From assembly GCF_010692725.1 (NCBI RefSeq), contig NZ_JAAFZB010000092.1:310001-374000 (forward strand): a DNA stretch of 64,000 bases, written 5' to 3'. Source of the DNA: Flavihumibacter soli. GTDB lineage: Bacteria; Bacteroidota; Bacteroidia; Sphingobacteriales; Sphingobacteriaceae. The notes below the pieces were generated by a model. That model did no database searches. It was given only the letters and a program-made list of their open reading frames with translations, and was not told the DNA's origin. This document shows, one piece after another, positions 32,353-42,329 of this stretch (position 1 is its first letter; the number at the start of each line of letters is the position of its first letter). A program made the position numbers and the translations under genes.

Positions 32353-33405
32353 TCACAGCGATGCCATATCGATAACGAACCGATATTTGACATCGCCCTT
32401 CATCATTCTTTCGTAAGCTTCATTAATATCTGCTATGGGAATCACCTCAATGTCTGACATGATCTGGTGTTCGGCGCAGTAATCAAGCATTTCCTGTGTT
32501 TCTTTAATTCCTCCGATCAGCGAGCCGGCTACCCGTCTGCGTTTACCAATCAGGTTAAACACGGATAATTGAGGAGCCTCAGGCGGCACGCCCAGCAGGA
32601 TCAGGGTTCCATCCCTTTTCAACATTTGGAGATAGAAATTCAGATCGTGCTGTGCAGAGACTGTATCGATTATAAAATCCAACGTGTTCATGATGGGATC
32701 AACTGCCTCTTTGTTTTTTGTAACTACAAAGTTCTGAGCTCCAAGACTTTTTGCATCTGCCTCTTTGGAAGGTGAGGTGCTGAGTACTGTTACTTCTGCA
32801 CCCATCGATACCGCCAGCTTCACAGCCATATGACCTAGTCCTCCCAGCCCAAGAACGCCTACCTTATGACCTTTACTTACCTGCCATTGTCTGAGAGGCG
32901 AGTAAGTGGTGATACCTGCGCATAATAGCGGTGCTACACGTGCAAGGTCAAGTTCCGGAGAAATTTTTAATGTGTATTTCTCATCCACGACGATCCGCTT
33001 GGAATAACCCCCGTAGGTGGGAGTTTTTCTGTCCATCTCCGTACTATTATAGGTAGCAGCATTATGAACCTCGCAATATTGTTCAAGGCCATCGAGGCAA
33101 CTTGCGCAAGTTCTGCAGGAATCGACGAAACACCCAATACCCGCAAGGTCGCCTTCCTTAAAGTTTGTTACTTTACTTCCTACCTGACTAACCCGGCCAA
33201 CAATCTCGTGTCCAGGCACCATAGGATACATTGAACCGCCCCATTCGTTCCGAACCTGGTGGATATCTGAATGGCAAACGCCGCAAAAAAGAATTTCAAT
33301 CTGGACATCAAAGTCGCCGGGTTGCCGGCGGGAGATACTAAAAGGACCTAATGGATCTTTTGCATTTTGAGCTGCATAGCTTTTTACTTCAGGCATAAAT
33401 TTCAT
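32353..33405 (-). CDS. zinc-dependent NAD(P) alcohol dehydrogenase (CAD-type)
   Basis: A 350-residue medium-chain dehydrogenase. Catalytic-zinc residues lie in FCGVCHSD and GHEIVGRV. The structural zinc cluster is CRTCASCLDGLEQYC. The Rossmann motif GLGGLGHMAVKLA follows. Overall similarity is to the cinnamyl-alcohol dehydrogenase/YahK subgroup that reduces varied aldehydes with NADPH. Cytoplasmic, normal length. A 35-bp gap separates it from the AHSA1 gene upstream on the same strand. Confidence 0.93.
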   Translation of the reverse strand: MKFMPEVKSYAAQNAKDPLGPFSISRRQPGDFDVQIEILFCGVCHSDIHQVRNEWGGSMYPMVPGHEIVGRVSQVGSKVTNFKEGDLAGIGCFVDSCRTCASCLDGLEQYCEVHNAATYNSTEMDRKTPTYGGYSKRIVVDEKYTLKISPELDLARVAPLLCAGITTYSPLRQWQVSKGHKVGVLGLGGLGHMAVKLAVSMGAEVTVLSTSPSKEADAKSLGAQNFVVTKNKEAVDPIMNTLDFIIDTVSAQHDLNFYLQMLKRDGTLILLGVPPEAPQLSVFNLIGKRRRVAGSLIGGIKETQEMLDYCAEHQIMSDIEVIPIADINEAYERMMKGDVKYRFVIDMASL

Positions 33406-33440
33406 TTTAAGAATTTAGCGAACCAGCGAATGGGTTCCTA

Positions 33441-33947
33441 TTAAGAATTCAAAACTCCCTGTATTGTTTCATCCCTGTTGCGGAGATCGATGCCTCCTTC
33501 TAATAATGACTTAAGATTCGTAAGGTAAAAGGCCCAGCCCTCTGAACAGCCCAGGTAGTAATTAATTTTTGATTTCTCATCTGTAGGAATGTTTTCCTGG
33601 GTGATCTCCACCACTGTCACTTCCTTATGGGGATATGCATGAATAGTCACCTGGCATTCGCCGGCAAAAGTAAATTTTATCTTATCCGCGCCATTCGCTT
33701 CAAGAACTTTCCCGGTTTCGGTTGTCTCATCGCTGTAGCCATACCACCTCCAACGGTAAGAGTCGTCTTTTTGTATCCCGGAATGACCGGTTCGTACACC
33801 ATTCCCAGGCAAGGTAAATTCGGCCAGTCTCAGAAACCAGCTTTCAAGGCCATCGGGTGTACTTATTAATTTGTAAATTTCAGATATGCCGGCGTTGATA
33901 CCTATACGCTTGGTAAATTTTGTCCAGTCGTGTTTTTCTGTTTCCAT
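33441..33947 (-). CDS. SRPBCC/AHSA1 domain protein
   Basis: A 168-residue START-like (AHSA1) protein: ISEIYKLISTPDGLESWFL at the N-terminus, YRWRWYGYSDETTETGKVLE and a C-terminal helix GCSEGWAFYLTNLKSLLEGG. These form a helix-grip hydrophobic pocket. Many are annotated as Hsp90-ATPase activator homologues, but most bacterial members have no proven role. Preceded by a thioesterase gene 43 bp upstream on the same strand. Confidence 0.88.
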   Translation of the reverse strand: METEKHDWTKFTKRIGINAGISEIYKLISTPDGLESWFLRLAEFTLPGNGVRTGHSGIQKDDSYRWRWYGYSDETTETGKVLEANGADKIKFTFAGECQVTIHAYPHKEVTVVEITQENIPTDEKSKINYYLGCSEGWAFYLTNLKSLLEGGIDLRNRDETIQGVLNS

Positions 33948-33989
33948 GACATTTTTATTGCAAATTACACAGAAAGTAGAAACGAATAA

Positions 33990-34520
33990 CTATTGATCTT
34001 TCTCAGGAAAGAAAAGCGCCTTTAATTCTGTTGCATCATGTGGTTTCATTTTGCCCCCCAGGATCAGCCTGAGCTGGCGACGGCGCAAAGCACCATCATA
34101 CAACTTTTGCTCTTCCTCTGTTTCTGGCTGCATTTCAGGGACCGGAATGGTCCGTCCGCTTTGATCAACAGCAACAAAGGTATAATAGGCCTCATTTGAT
34201 TTTATGCGTGAGCCGGAAGGAATATTTTCAGCCCAAACATTCAGCCGGACTTCGATCGATGTATTAAATGCACGCGAAACCTTTGCTTCAATGGTTACGA
34301 CGTCGCCCAGCTTAATTGCATGTTGAAATGAAACATTATCAACAGATGCTGTAACGACAATACGGTTGCAATGTTTTTGAGCTGATATGGCGGCTGCTAT
34401 ATCCATCCAATGCAGCAAACGTCCTCCCATCAGATTATTAAGTGTGTTGGTATCGTTTGGTAGAACTAATTCGTTCATTACGATAAACGAGTCTTTCGCT
34501 TTTTTGGTGATTAGGGCCAT
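33990..34520 (-). CDS. acyl-CoA thioesterase (hotdog fold)
   Basis: A 176-residue YciA/BACH-like thioesterase. NTLNNLMGGRLLHWMDIAAA carries the N-x-x-x-x-x-x-G-G core with the catalytic Asp in MDIA. VTASVDNVSFQHAIKLGDVV is the second conserved block. It probably hydrolyses acyl-CoAs in the cytoplasm and forms hexamers. Normal length. Its start lies 7 bp after a TAnnTTTG box, implying a very short or absent leader. Confidence 0.9.
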   Translation of the reverse strand: MALITKKAKDSFIVMNELVLPNDTNTLNNLMGGRLLHWMDIAAAISAQKHCNRIVVTASVDNVSFQHAIKLGDVVTIEAKVSRAFNTSIEVRLNVWAENIPSGSRIKSNEAYYTFVAVDQSGRTIPVPEMQPETEEEQKLYDGALRRRQLRLILGGKMKPHDATELKALFFPEKDQ

Positions 34521-34527
34521 ATGGCTT

Positions 34528-34535
34528 CAAAGGTA
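34528..34535 (-). promoter_or_regulatory. -7 promoter box candidate, near-leaderless
   Basis: On the minus strand TACCTTTG (TAnnTTTG) is followed by seven bases and then the thioesterase ATG at 34520. Transcription would begin at or next to the start codon. No TTG is present 19 bp upstream. Confidence 0.35.
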
Positions 34536-34591
34536 AAAATTAGGAATTAAGAATGTTAATTAAAATGGAATGCGGTTCACCAGCTTCACCA

Positions 34592-35893
34592 TTATCCTTT
34601 TTTAGAATTAACCTGACTGTATCCGATCAACTCCTGCCACCGTGACCCGGGTCTGCGGTAATAGAAAAATATCTGGTAGTTGTTTTCAGTTTCAAAAAAT
34701 GATCCGTCAAAAATAACATCATCAATTTTATTGTCGTCTACCCATATATAGTGATAGTCATAAACACCTTGCTTAAGATAAGCGGAGCCAATGAAACGTC
34801 GCTGACTTTCACTATAGGTAAGCTTGTACTGATCACTGATTTTGAATGCGTTAAACTTGCCTACCAGGTATGCGTTCCCGGTCTCGGAAGGTCGCTTAGC
34901 TATCAATGAAAACTGCATAAAAGCATAGTCAGCATCTGTCCGGTTATCCCGGCCATCCCGGTTACGAACGAAAAAGCCCCCGTTCTCATCATAATTGAAA
35001 GTGTAGGCCGGCCGGTTTAAAACCGGGTCACCCAGTAGAACAACGGTATTTACAGAATCCCTGGCAATCCGGGAAATATTTTCTGACTGGAAACGGAGGC
35101 TGCGGGTATCAAAACGTCGAAATTCGTTGCCTCCAAAGAAATCAAAACTGCGGACATCATTGTAAACGAGTTGATTGTTTCGAATAAATGTTGGTCGTGC
35201 CGTGGTTTGTGCATTGTCATAACGACCGTTTTGCAAAACTGCGACCTGCACGTCCAGGTATGGATTACTTATGTTTACCCTTGGATGTTCGACCCTGAAA
35301 TTAATCTTTTGTTTTTGATTACGAGAGGAGACATTATTCGAGTAAGTTACTTCTGCGAGGATGTTGACAGCGGGAGAAACAACGTAAAAGCGTCGGGTGA
35401 TCAACAGTTTGCTCTGGTTATTGTCTTCATATACTTTCAGCAGATAGTTGCCGCTGATCTTCGGACGGATGGCTAGATTAGGTATTGAAACTTCGTAATG
35501 AGTATATGTTTGAAGCGTATTAAAGGACAGTCTGTAGTCATTTATACGGTCCTCAGTGAAACTTTCCAGGTAGTCAATAGGCGAGAGGCGGCTGCTGTTC
35601 CATTCTGAATCACAATGTTCTATGGAATAGTAAATATTGCGGTTGCCCGCCCTGAGGTCGTCAAAGGCCAGCAATAAGTTATCGCTGCCTCCTAAAATAA
35701 AAACCGGGATGGATTGCTCCTTTGCCCGGTTATAAAATTCCACTGTCGCAATTTCAGGAAGGTAGGTGTAATCTTCATACCTGATCTGCTGCTCCGGCGC
35801 GCCGCTATCTGCCTTTTTTGAACTGTTTTTTTTTGTTTGTGAGTAACTTGAACTTATGAGAAAGATCGATAGGATGCAGAGCAGTATTTTCAT
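34592..35893 (-). CDS. DUF5103 / type IX secretion system plug-domain protein
   Basis: A 433-residue exported protein (signal peptide to about residue 18, SSYSQT). The body matches DUF5103: [66 protein letters not shown] and the C-terminal [17 protein letters not shown]. In Flavobacterium a protein of this family acts as the periplasmic plug of the SprA channel of the type IX secretion system. No other T9SS genes are in the window. Unlinked T9SS genes are usual in Bacteroidota. Confidence 0.82.
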   Translation of the reverse strand: MKILLCILSIFLISSSYSQTKKNSSKKADSGAPEQQIRYEDYTYLPEIATVEFYNRAKEQSIPVFILGGSDNLLLAFDDLRAGNRNIYYSIEHCDSEWNSSRLSPIDYLESFTEDRINDYRLSFNTLQTYTHYEVSIPNLAIRPKISGNYLLKVYEDNNQSKLLITRRFYVVSPAVNILAEVTYSNNVSSRNQKQKINFRVEHPRVNISNPYLDVQVAVLQNGRYDNAQTTARPTFIRNNQLVYNDVRSFDFFGGNEFRRFDTRSLRFQSENISRIARDSVNTVVLLGDPVLNRPAYTFNYDENGGFFVRNRDGRDNRTDADYAFMQFSLIAKRPSETGNAYLVGKFNAFKISDQYKLTYSESQRRFIGSAYLKQGVYDYHYIWVDDNKIDDVIFDGSFFETENNYQIFFYYRRPGSRWQELIGYSQVNSKKG

Positions 35894-35931
35894 ATACGAT
35901 TACAGTTCAGTTTCTGAAATTTACACCATTT

Positions 35932-37854
35932 TTACCTAAGCTCCGCCTCAAGCTCCATGATCTCACCCGCTAGCCTTTCCCATTCCGCCTGAGCCTTTAA
36001 CAGACGCGGGCTTAACTGCTGGTAACGGCGGTTTGCTTCAGACAGTTTTTCAGGATCGCTATAAATTTCTTCTTTTGCTAAATCTGCTTCGGCTGCCTTG
36101 ACCTCTTTTTCCTGCCCGGCAATATCTTCCTCAAGTTTCTGAAGGGCCTGATTTAGTTTTTTCAGATCTCTGGTCTTATCCTCTGTATGGACTTTCGGTT
36201 TTACCTCAGCCTTTACTTCTTTTTTAGGAGCTTCTTCTATTTTCTTAGGAACATACACCCGTTTTGAATTCCAGACTTCATACTCAGCATAAGTTCCGGG
36301 ATATTCTTTGATCTCCTGATCTTCAATGAACCAGATCTTGTTCGCGACATTATCAAGCATATACCTGTCGTGCGAAACGATGATACACGTTCCTTCATAT
36401 TGCTGTAATGCCTGGATTAAAATATTTACAGAAGCGATATCGAGGTGATTGGTTGGCTCATCGAGAATCAGGAAATTTGCATCAGCTGTCAAGGCTTTCG
36501 CCAAGGCGACCCTCGATTTTTCTCCTCCCGATAAAACTTTGATCTTCTTGAAGGCATCATCTCCGGTGAACAGGAAGCAACCCAGTATAGATCGCAATTC
36601 AGTTTCTGTATGTTTCGGCGCAAATGCCTGAAGCTCACGAATGATCTCGTTTTCAAGATGAAGCGCCTCTAACTGATGCTGTGCAAAGAAAGTCTGGGTA
36701 ACATTATGCCCCGTCTCGCACATTCCTGTGAAGTCTTTGTCAGCGCCTGCGATTATTTTCAAAAGTGTAGATTTACCCCGGCCGTTAGCACCGATCAAAG
36801 CAATTTTATCACCCTTTTCTATGGTTCCGGTGGCATCCTTCACAATCGGAACTCCCGGATAGGCTTTTGTCAGATCTTCAATCCGAATTACATGGCGTCC
36901 TGATTGCTTACTGAACTTAAAGCTGAAATTAACCGATGGATTGTCGTCATCGACATCGTCAACCCGCTCCATCTTCTCAAGGGCTTTAATGCGCGACTGG
37001 GCCATTTTTGCCTTGCTGGCCTTTGCCCTGAAACGCTCAATAAGTCGTTCCTCCTGTTTGATCTTAGCCTGCTGGTTTTTGTACTGTCCGCTCTGGATCT
37101 CTTCACGCATACTCTTCTCTTCCACATAGAAAGAATAGTTTCCTGCATAAGGAATCAGTTTACCTTTGCGCGATTCAACAATCTTCTTAACCACGCGATC
37201 AAGGAAATAACGGTCATGGGAAACGATCACGATAGCACCTTCGAAAGCCTGTAAATAGGTTTCAAGCCATTTAATAGAGGGAAGATCCAGGTGGTTGGTA
37301 GGCTCATCCAGCAGCAAAATATCAGGTGCCTGGAGAAGGATCCGGGCCAGCATAACCCGCATCCGCCAGCCTCCTGAGAATTCGGACAATGTGCGATGCG
37401 TATCTGCTTCGCTGAAACCAAGACCAGCCATGATCTCATGGGCGCGGTACTCAATGTTATAACCATCCAATGCTTCAAACTCAATCTGCTTATCGCTGAG
37501 TTTGTTTATCAGGTCATCTGAATATTCAGTTTCTAACTTTTTAAGTATGCTTTCTATTTCTGTATGCAGCTGGTTCTGGCGCTCAAAAGCTTCCATGGCT
37601 ACATGCAAAATACTTTTATCACTCTGATAAGACAGGAGATCCTGGTTGAGGTAACCCATTTTCAGATCTTTAGCCATTGATATACTGCCGCTTGTGGGAG
37701 CATAATCGCCGACGATGATCTTTAAAAGTGTTGTTTTTCCGGTTCCGTTAGCACCAATTAATCCTATTTTTTCACCTGGTTTAATATGCCAGTTGGCTTC
37801 GTCGTATAATGCCCGTGCACCGATCTCGAACGTGAGGTTGTTTATTGCAATCAT
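35932..37854 (-). CDS. ABC-F family ATPase
   Basis: A 640-residue soluble protein with two ABC domains and no membrane helices. First Walker A GANGTGKTTLL, signature EFSGGWRMR, Walker B ILLLDEPTNHLD; an arginine/lysine-rich linker around residues 230-310 (AKIKQEERLIERFRAKASKA); second Walker A GANGRGKSTLL, signature LSGGEKSRVALAKAL. A C-terminal coiled coil (from about 545) has the Uup/YdiF-like charge pattern. ABC-F proteins act on ribosomes to regulate translation or rescue stalls. Which subfamily cannot be settled here. Confidence 0.93.
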   Translation of the reverse strand: MIAINNLTFEIGARALYDEANWHIKPGEKIGLIGANGTGKTTLLKIIVGDYAPTSGSISMAKDLKMGYLNQDLLSYQSDKSILHVAMEAFERQNQLHTEIESILKKLETEYSDDLINKLSDKQIEFEALDGYNIEYRAHEIMAGLGFSEADTHRTLSEFSGGWRMRVMLARILLQAPDILLLDEPTNHLDLPSIKWLETYLQAFEGAIVIVSHDRYFLDRVVKKIVESRKGKLIPYAGNYSFYVEEKSMREEIQSGQYKNQQAKIKQEERLIERFRAKASKAKMAQSRIKALEKMERVDDVDDDNPSVNFSFKFSKQSGRHVIRIEDLTKAYPGVPIVKDATGTIEKGDKIALIGANGRGKSTLLKIIAGADKDFTGMCETGHNVTQTFFAQHQLEALHLENEIIRELQAFAPKHTETELRSILGCFLFTGDDAFKKIKVLSGGEKSRVALAKALTADANFLILDEPTNHLDIASVNILIQALQQYEGTCIIVSHDRYMLDNVANKIWFIEDQEIKEYPGTYAEYEVWNSKRVYVPKKIEEAPKKEVKAEVKPKVHTEDKTRDLKKLNQALQKLEEDIAGQEKEVKAAEADLAKEEIYSDPEKLSEANRRYQQLSPRLLKAQAEWERLAGEIMELEAELR

Positions 37855-37861
37855 TTGGGCG

Positions 37862-37899
37862 CAAAAGTACGTTTTTTTGAATTACGTTTTTTTGGAATT
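37862..37899 (-). promoter_or_regulatory. promoter region of the ABC-F gene with direct repeat
   Basis: Minus-strand TACTTTTG (37869-37862) fits TAnnTTTG and lies seven bases before the ATG. Immediately upstream are two direct copies, read on the plus strand as ACGTTTTTTTGAATT (37869-37883) and ACGTTTTTTTGGAATT (37884-37899). The A-tracts on the transcribed side could act as an UP-like element. No -33 TTG at 19 bp. Confidence 0.4.
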
Positions 37900-37986
37900 A
37901 CGGTTAGCGTAAAGACATATTTTTGAAACAGGGTTATAATCCCAGACAGCATATCTATTGGCGTGACAAGCGAAGGTGACTGTAGA

Positions 37987-38673
37987 CTAGGTTCCGCCGT
38001 TCACGATCCGTCCATCATCCATTTCTATTATACGGTCGGTACGTTCGGCGAATTCATGGTCATGCGTTACAATCAAGAGAGCTTGCCCGGTGTCTGCCGC
38101 AAGCTGATGAAAGATATCGAAAACAATATCGCTGTTCTTCCTGTCAAGATTGCCGGTAGGCTCATCTCCCATGACAATCAGGGGCTGATTTATCAGTGCC
38201 CGGGCAATGGCCACACGCTGCTTTTCGCCGCCTGAGATCTGGCTTGCTTTTTTGCCGGCCAGATGACCTATACCCAAACTTTTCAGGTGTTCAATTGCGT
38301 TTTGTTCGACCTCATCCGATTCAAGCCGTGCAAGCTTTAGTCCGGGCAGCATTACATTTTGGAGAACACTAAATTCGGGAAGCAGGTAATGGAACTGGAA
38401 GACAAAACCGATCTTTTCATTTCTAACCTGTGAGAGTTCCCTGTCGGACTTGCCGGTCATTAGTGTTCCGTCCAGTACGAGTTGACCCTGGTAGTCGGTG
38501 TCCATCGTTGAAAGGATATACAAAAGTGTTGATTTTCCGCAGCCTGATTTTCCGACCACTGAAACAAATTCGCCCACTTTCATCTTAAACGAAATCTCCT
38601 TCAGAACCTGGTTAGTTACAGGGTCGTGGAAATACTTATTAATTTTCTTTGTTTCCAGGATCAGCTTATCCAT
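37987..38673 (-). CDS. ABC transporter ATPase, MacB/LolD-type
   Basis: About 228 residues. Walker A GKSGCGKSTLL, Q-loop FQFHYLLPEF, signature ISGGEKQRVAIARAL, Walker B IVMGDEPTGNLD. This is the small ATPase of the MacB/LolD/FtsE class, which drives mechanotransmission-type permeases. The frame is open to 38706, but the ATG at 38673 has a GGGGGA ribosome site and comes one base after the permease stop codon (TAATATG). Third gene of the adaptor-permease-ATPase operon. Confidence 0.93.
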   Translation of the reverse strand: MDKLILETKKINKYFHDPVTNQVLKEISFKMKVGEFVSVVGKSGCGKSTLLYILSTMDTDYQGQLVLDGTLMTGKSDRELSQVRNEKIGFVFQFHYLLPEFSVLQNVMLPGLKLARLESDEVEQNAIEHLKSLGIGHLAGKKASQISGGEKQRVAIARALINQPLIVMGDEPTGNLDRKNSDIVFDIFHQLAADTGQALLIVTHDHEFAERTDRIIEMDDGRIVNGGT

Positions 38674-38674
38674 A

Positions 38675-39934
38675 TTATTTCCCCCGTATGATCTCGACCG
38701 GATCAACCATACTTGCCTTGCGGGCGGGAAAGAAGCCAGCTATATAGGTCGTGATGATTGCAAATACGATCCCGATCAGATAATACTGAGGATTAAAATT
38801 GATCGGATACGTTTCTATAGCCGGCAATGCGGCCGTCTTAAATGGAATTTGGCTGATCAGTGAAGACAGGATAAAGCCGAAAAGCAATCCCAGGACTCCT
38901 CCTGTGACACCGATTATGAGAGAAATGCTGATAAAAATTCCCTTCACGTCCCGGCCTGAAAATCCGGTTGCTTTAAGTATGGCTATCGAGTCCATCTTTT
39001 CATAGATCATCATATTCAGGATATTATAAATTCCAAAGCCCGCGACAATCAGCAGGGTGATACTCACAGCGTAGGTGATGATATTTCTGATCTTTGTTCC
39101 GGTCTCAAACTGAGCATTGGCTGTCTGCAGGTCTATTGCATCAACGTTAAATAAGTTTTTGTATTCACCTGCCATTCCGGGAGCAAGGGTCAGATCTTTC
39201 AGTTTAACATGTATGTCTGTCAGGTAGCTATTAGATTCCCCCAGCAGCTTTTGGGCTGTCTGCACTGAAGTGTAACTCTGTACATTATCAATATCTGCAA
39301 TCCCTAATTGAAAAACCCCAACCACTTTCAGCGGTAATCTTTCACCACGCGCGGTGGTTACCTGAATCACATCTCCCAGATCCACCAGCATTTTCTCTGC
39401 AGCTCCCTTGCCTAGTATTATACTGTTGTTCACAGTTTCAAGATCCTGGAATTTCCCCATCACAAGATAATCAGCAAAAGAAAATAACTGGCTTTCCGCA
39501 ACAACGTCAATTCCATTTATAACGCCGTTTAAATCAATTGCACCAACATTAAAAAAGACTTGGGCCACCACTTTCGGGGCCGTTCCTAAAACCCGCGGAT
39601 CATCCTTAAGTCTTCGTAATATTGCCTGACTATTATAGATCTCCAGCGGACGTTCTTTTGGTTTTATTGACCGGATAATGTTCATATAATTTCGGAACTC
39701 CGACGACAGATTCACCGGTTGATTTGCCGATGGCTTTATTTCATTGTATAGCCTGATATGGGGTGTTCGGTTTAAGATCAATCCATCCAGCAACTTGTTT
39801 AAACCCGTCATGAAGCTAACCAGTGTAATAAACATTGTAATTCCGAAAGTAACACCGACTGCAGCGATCACAGTCTGCCGTAAACGTGCCATGAGCATCG
39901 TTCTCGATATACCCAGGATAAGTGCTATCTGCAT
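38675..39934 (-). CDS. FtsX-like ABC permease (MacB/LolC type)
   Basis: A 419-residue permease with one N-terminal membrane helix (about 20-45), a large periplasmic MacB_PCD region (50-285) and three C-terminal helices (about 290-315, 335-365, 380-405), ending in the FtsX motif FPARKASMVDPVEIIRGK. It has four helices in total, typical for this class. With the adaptor and ATPase it forms a putative tripartite exporter or lipoprotein-handling system; the substrate is unknown. It starts two bases after the adaptor stop. Confidence 0.92.
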   Translation of the reverse strand: MQIALILGISRTMLMARLRQTVIAAVGVTFGITMFITLVSFMTGLNKLLDGLILNRTPHIRLYNEIKPSANQPVNLSSEFRNYMNIIRSIKPKERPLEIYNSQAILRRLKDDPRVLGTAPKVVAQVFFNVGAIDLNGVINGIDVVAESQLFSFADYLVMGKFQDLETVNNSIILGKGAAEKMLVDLGDVIQVTTARGERLPLKVVGVFQLGIADIDNVQSYTSVQTAQKLLGESNSYLTDIHVKLKDLTLAPGMAGEYKNLFNVDAIDLQTANAQFETGTKIRNIITYAVSITLLIVAGFGIYNILNMMIYEKMDSIAILKATGFSGRDVKGIFISISLIIGVTGGVLGLLFGFILSSLISQIPFKTAALPAIETYPINFNPQYYLIGIVFAIITTYIAGFFPARKASMVDPVEIIRGK

Positions 39935-39936
39935 TA

Positions 39937-41025
39937 TTATGGTTTATAAACATATTGCCCGGTGTCCAGGCCACTTAGAATTTCGGCGTACTGATAATCC
40001 ATCAGTCCTACCTTTACCTGGGATCGGTTCTTTTTTTCCGGATCGGTATAAACGTAAGTGTCGTCAACGAGATATTCTCTCGGAATGATTTTTACGTTCT
40101 TCTTTACCTGTATGACGATGTTCGCTTCCAGAGTTAAGTTGGGATAAAGGTGTTGGGGTGGTTTTATGAAAACAGCGTCGACTGTAAAGGTTCTCGAGCG
40201 CTCATTCATAATAGGGTAGATCCTTTCTATTCTTGCGTCGAACACCTGGCCTTTGTAGCTGTCCATTGTTATCAGAACCTTTTGACCGGGCTTAGTCTTA
40301 ACAATATCATATTCGTCCACCTGCAATTCTATGATGAAGTCAGCTTCTCTTCCTATGACTGCGATAGGAGCCTGCGGTGTCACCAGTTCACCCTGCTCCC
40401 TTAATATATCATACACCAGTCCATCCGTTTCACTTTTAATGGTATAGTTGCTTTGGAGTTCTTCGTTAATTTTTAAGTTGTTCTGAGCCTGCCTGTATTC
40501 CGTGGTGAGCTGTGTCTTAGCCTGGCGATATCTGCTTAAGGAGGACAGATAGGCAGATCGGGATGATTCATAAGCAAGTTTCCGCTGTTCCAGTTCAACC
40601 TTCGACCCGACATTATTTTCCCAAAGCTTGATTTGCCGCGAATAGAGCATCGAATCGTTTTGCATTCGGTCTTTGGTGAGATGTACCGGTAATTCGAGTT
40701 CCCTAAGGCGGTTTGAGTTTTCTTTGATATTCTGAGCGGAGAGTTGAAGAGCCAGTCTTGCGTTTTCAGTGTTTAAACGTGAAGTTTGGTCTTCAATCAG
40801 GAATAAGGACTTACCTTTTTTAATTTTTTCGCCCTCAGAAACATATACTTTCTTTAAAATTCCGTTCACCGTAGCGAAAACGTTGTACTGTGCTCCCGCC
40901 TTAATGATGCCGGAAGCATAGACTGATTCGGTCAGAGAACTGACACGGACTTGAGTGCCCGGCACGTCTTTATTGCATGAGATTAAAAGCAAAATAATGA
41001 TCAGGCCGACAATCCAATTTTTCAT
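39937..41025 (-). CDS. periplasmic adaptor lipoprotein (HlyD/MacA-type)
   Basis: A 362-residue protein with lipobox LLISC (Cys near residue 17), a biotinyl-lipoyl half-motif (NVFATVNGILKKVYVSEGEKIKKGKSLF), a long alpha-helical hairpin (about 70-180), the second half-motif (IKSETDGLVYDILREQGELV) and a beta-barrel domain. The architecture is that of membrane-fusion proteins of MacAB-like exporters. First gene of the operon; no outer-membrane TolC-type gene is present in the window. Confidence 0.9.
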   Translation of the reverse strand: MKNWIVGLIIILLLISCNKDVPGTQVRVSSLTESVYASGIIKAGAQYNVFATVNGILKKVYVSEGEKIKKGKSLFLIEDQTSRLNTENARLALQLSAQNIKENSNRLRELELPVHLTKDRMQNDSMLYSRQIKLWENNVGSKVELEQRKLAYESSRSAYLSSLSRYRQAKTQLTTEYRQAQNNLKINEELQSNYTIKSETDGLVYDILREQGELVTPQAPIAVIGREADFIIELQVDEYDIVKTKPGQKVLITMDSYKGQVFDARIERIYPIMNERSRTFTVDAVFIKPPQHLYPNLTLEANIVIQVKKNVKIIPREYLVDDTYVYTDPEKKNRSQVKVGLMDYQYAEILSGLDTGQYVYKP

Positions 41026-41154
41026 ACGAGAAAAAAGATCAGAACACGCTTGTCTTTATGCTATCAACGTGTTAGCTCAATTTAGTAAAATTAAATTATG
41101 ACTGCCAGATTCTGTTAGAATTGCTTGTTGTTAATTCTTCGGTTTAAATCCCCT

Positions 41155-41162
41155 TATATTTG
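41155..41162 (+). promoter_or_regulatory. -7 promoter box candidate, leaderless pyrD
   Basis: TATATTTG fits TAnnTTTG and ends four bases before the pyrD ATG at 41167, so transcription would begin at about the start codon. No -33 TTG at the ideal spacing; TTG triplets occur 24 and 27 bp upstream. Confidence 0.4.
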
Positions 41163-41166
41163 CCGT

Positions 41167-42192
41167 ATGTATAAAATTATCAAACCGCTGTTATTTAATT
41201 ACGATCCTGAAAATATTCATCATTTCGTTACAGGCGGCCTGCGAAGAGTAAATCGCTTGTGGGGAGCAAAGAAACTTCTGAAGAGTACTTTTCAATTGGA
41301 TGATGTCCGTTTGGAAAGAGAGGTGATGGGATTGAAGTTTAAGAATCCGGTGGGATTGGCGGCCGGCTTTGATAAAAATGCAGACCTGGTGGAGGAGTTA
41401 GCTGAATTTGGTTTTGGATTCATTGAAGTAGGAACTGTCACACCTCTGCCTCAGCCCGGAAATGAAAAACCGCGGATGTTTAGGCTGCCGGAAGACGAAG
41501 CGCTGATTAATCGAATGGGCTTCAATAACCAGGGCGTAGACGTAGTTGCAGACAGGCTCAAACGTGTGAAGCGTGAGAGGCTGATTATAGGCGGCAACAT
41601 CGGTAAGAATAAGCTGACACCTAACGAGGAGGCTGTCAGCGATTACATCAAATGTTTTGATCGCCTATTTGATGTCGTTGATTATTTTGTCGTGAATGTA
41701 AGCTCTCCAAATACTCCCGGGTTAAGGGAATTACAGGAAAAAGAACCACTCAAACATATTCTTAATACGCTGCAACAGCGAAATCGCAAAAATGATATTT
41801 CACGGCCTATTTTGTTAAAGATCGCACCTGATCTTAGCAACTCCCAATTGGATGATATTGTTGAAATTGTAAAAGAGACTGGAATTGCGGGAGTGATCGC
41901 CACGAATACCACCTTAAGCCGTGACAACCTGGTATCTCCCCTTAAGACAGAAGCGGGGGGACTCAGCGGTAAACCAGTCAGGGACCGGTCTACCGAGGTT
42001 ATACGATACTTGTCTGAAAGAGCAGATAAGTCTTTCGTTATAATCGGAGTGGGGGGGATTCATTCGGCGGACGATGCCATTCAGAAATTAGAGGCGGGTG
42101 CATCGCTGGTCCAGCTTTATACAGGATTTATTTATGAGGGCCCTGGCCTGGTGAAGAAAATAAATAAAAAATTATTGATGCATAACAATTAA
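41167..42192 (+). CDS. pyrD: dihydroorotate dehydrogenase (quinone), class 2
   Basis: About 341 residues. N-terminal membrane-associating helices ([20 protein letters not shown]) mark the class 2, quinone-dependent, inner-membrane enzyme of pyrimidine synthesis. Barrel motifs are [47 protein letters not shown] and [14 protein letters not shown] with the catalytic Ser, then ATNTTLSRD and [11 protein letters not shown] (FMN phosphate). The frame opens at 41125, but family members start at MYK. Stands alone. Confidence 0.96.
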   Translation: MYKIIKPLLFNYDPENIHHFVTGGLRRVNRLWGAKKLLKSTFQLDDVRLEREVMGLKFKNPVGLAAGFDKNADLVEELAEFGFGFIEVGTVTPLPQPGNEKPRMFRLPEDEALINRMGFNNQGVDVVADRLKRVKRERLIIGGNIGKNKLTPNEEAVSDYIKCFDRLFDVVDYFVVNVSSPNTPGLRELQEKEPLKHILNTLQQRNRKNDISRPILLKIAPDLSNSQLDDIVEIVKETGIAGVIATNTTLSRDNLVSPLKTEAGGLSGKPVRDRSTEVIRYLSERADKSFVIIGVGGIHSADDAIQKLEAGASLVQLYTGFIYEGPGLVKKINKKLLMHNN

Positions 42193-42329
42193 GCTTGACT
42201 TGAGGTAAATCTGAAATGTGTGTACACTAATTTAGAAAAATCAGTAACTTAAGGTTTCTATACAAAGAGTTAACAAATTCTACGATAGCCTAAGTTAACA
42301 GGCTGACAGATCATTCTAAAGCAATTCTG

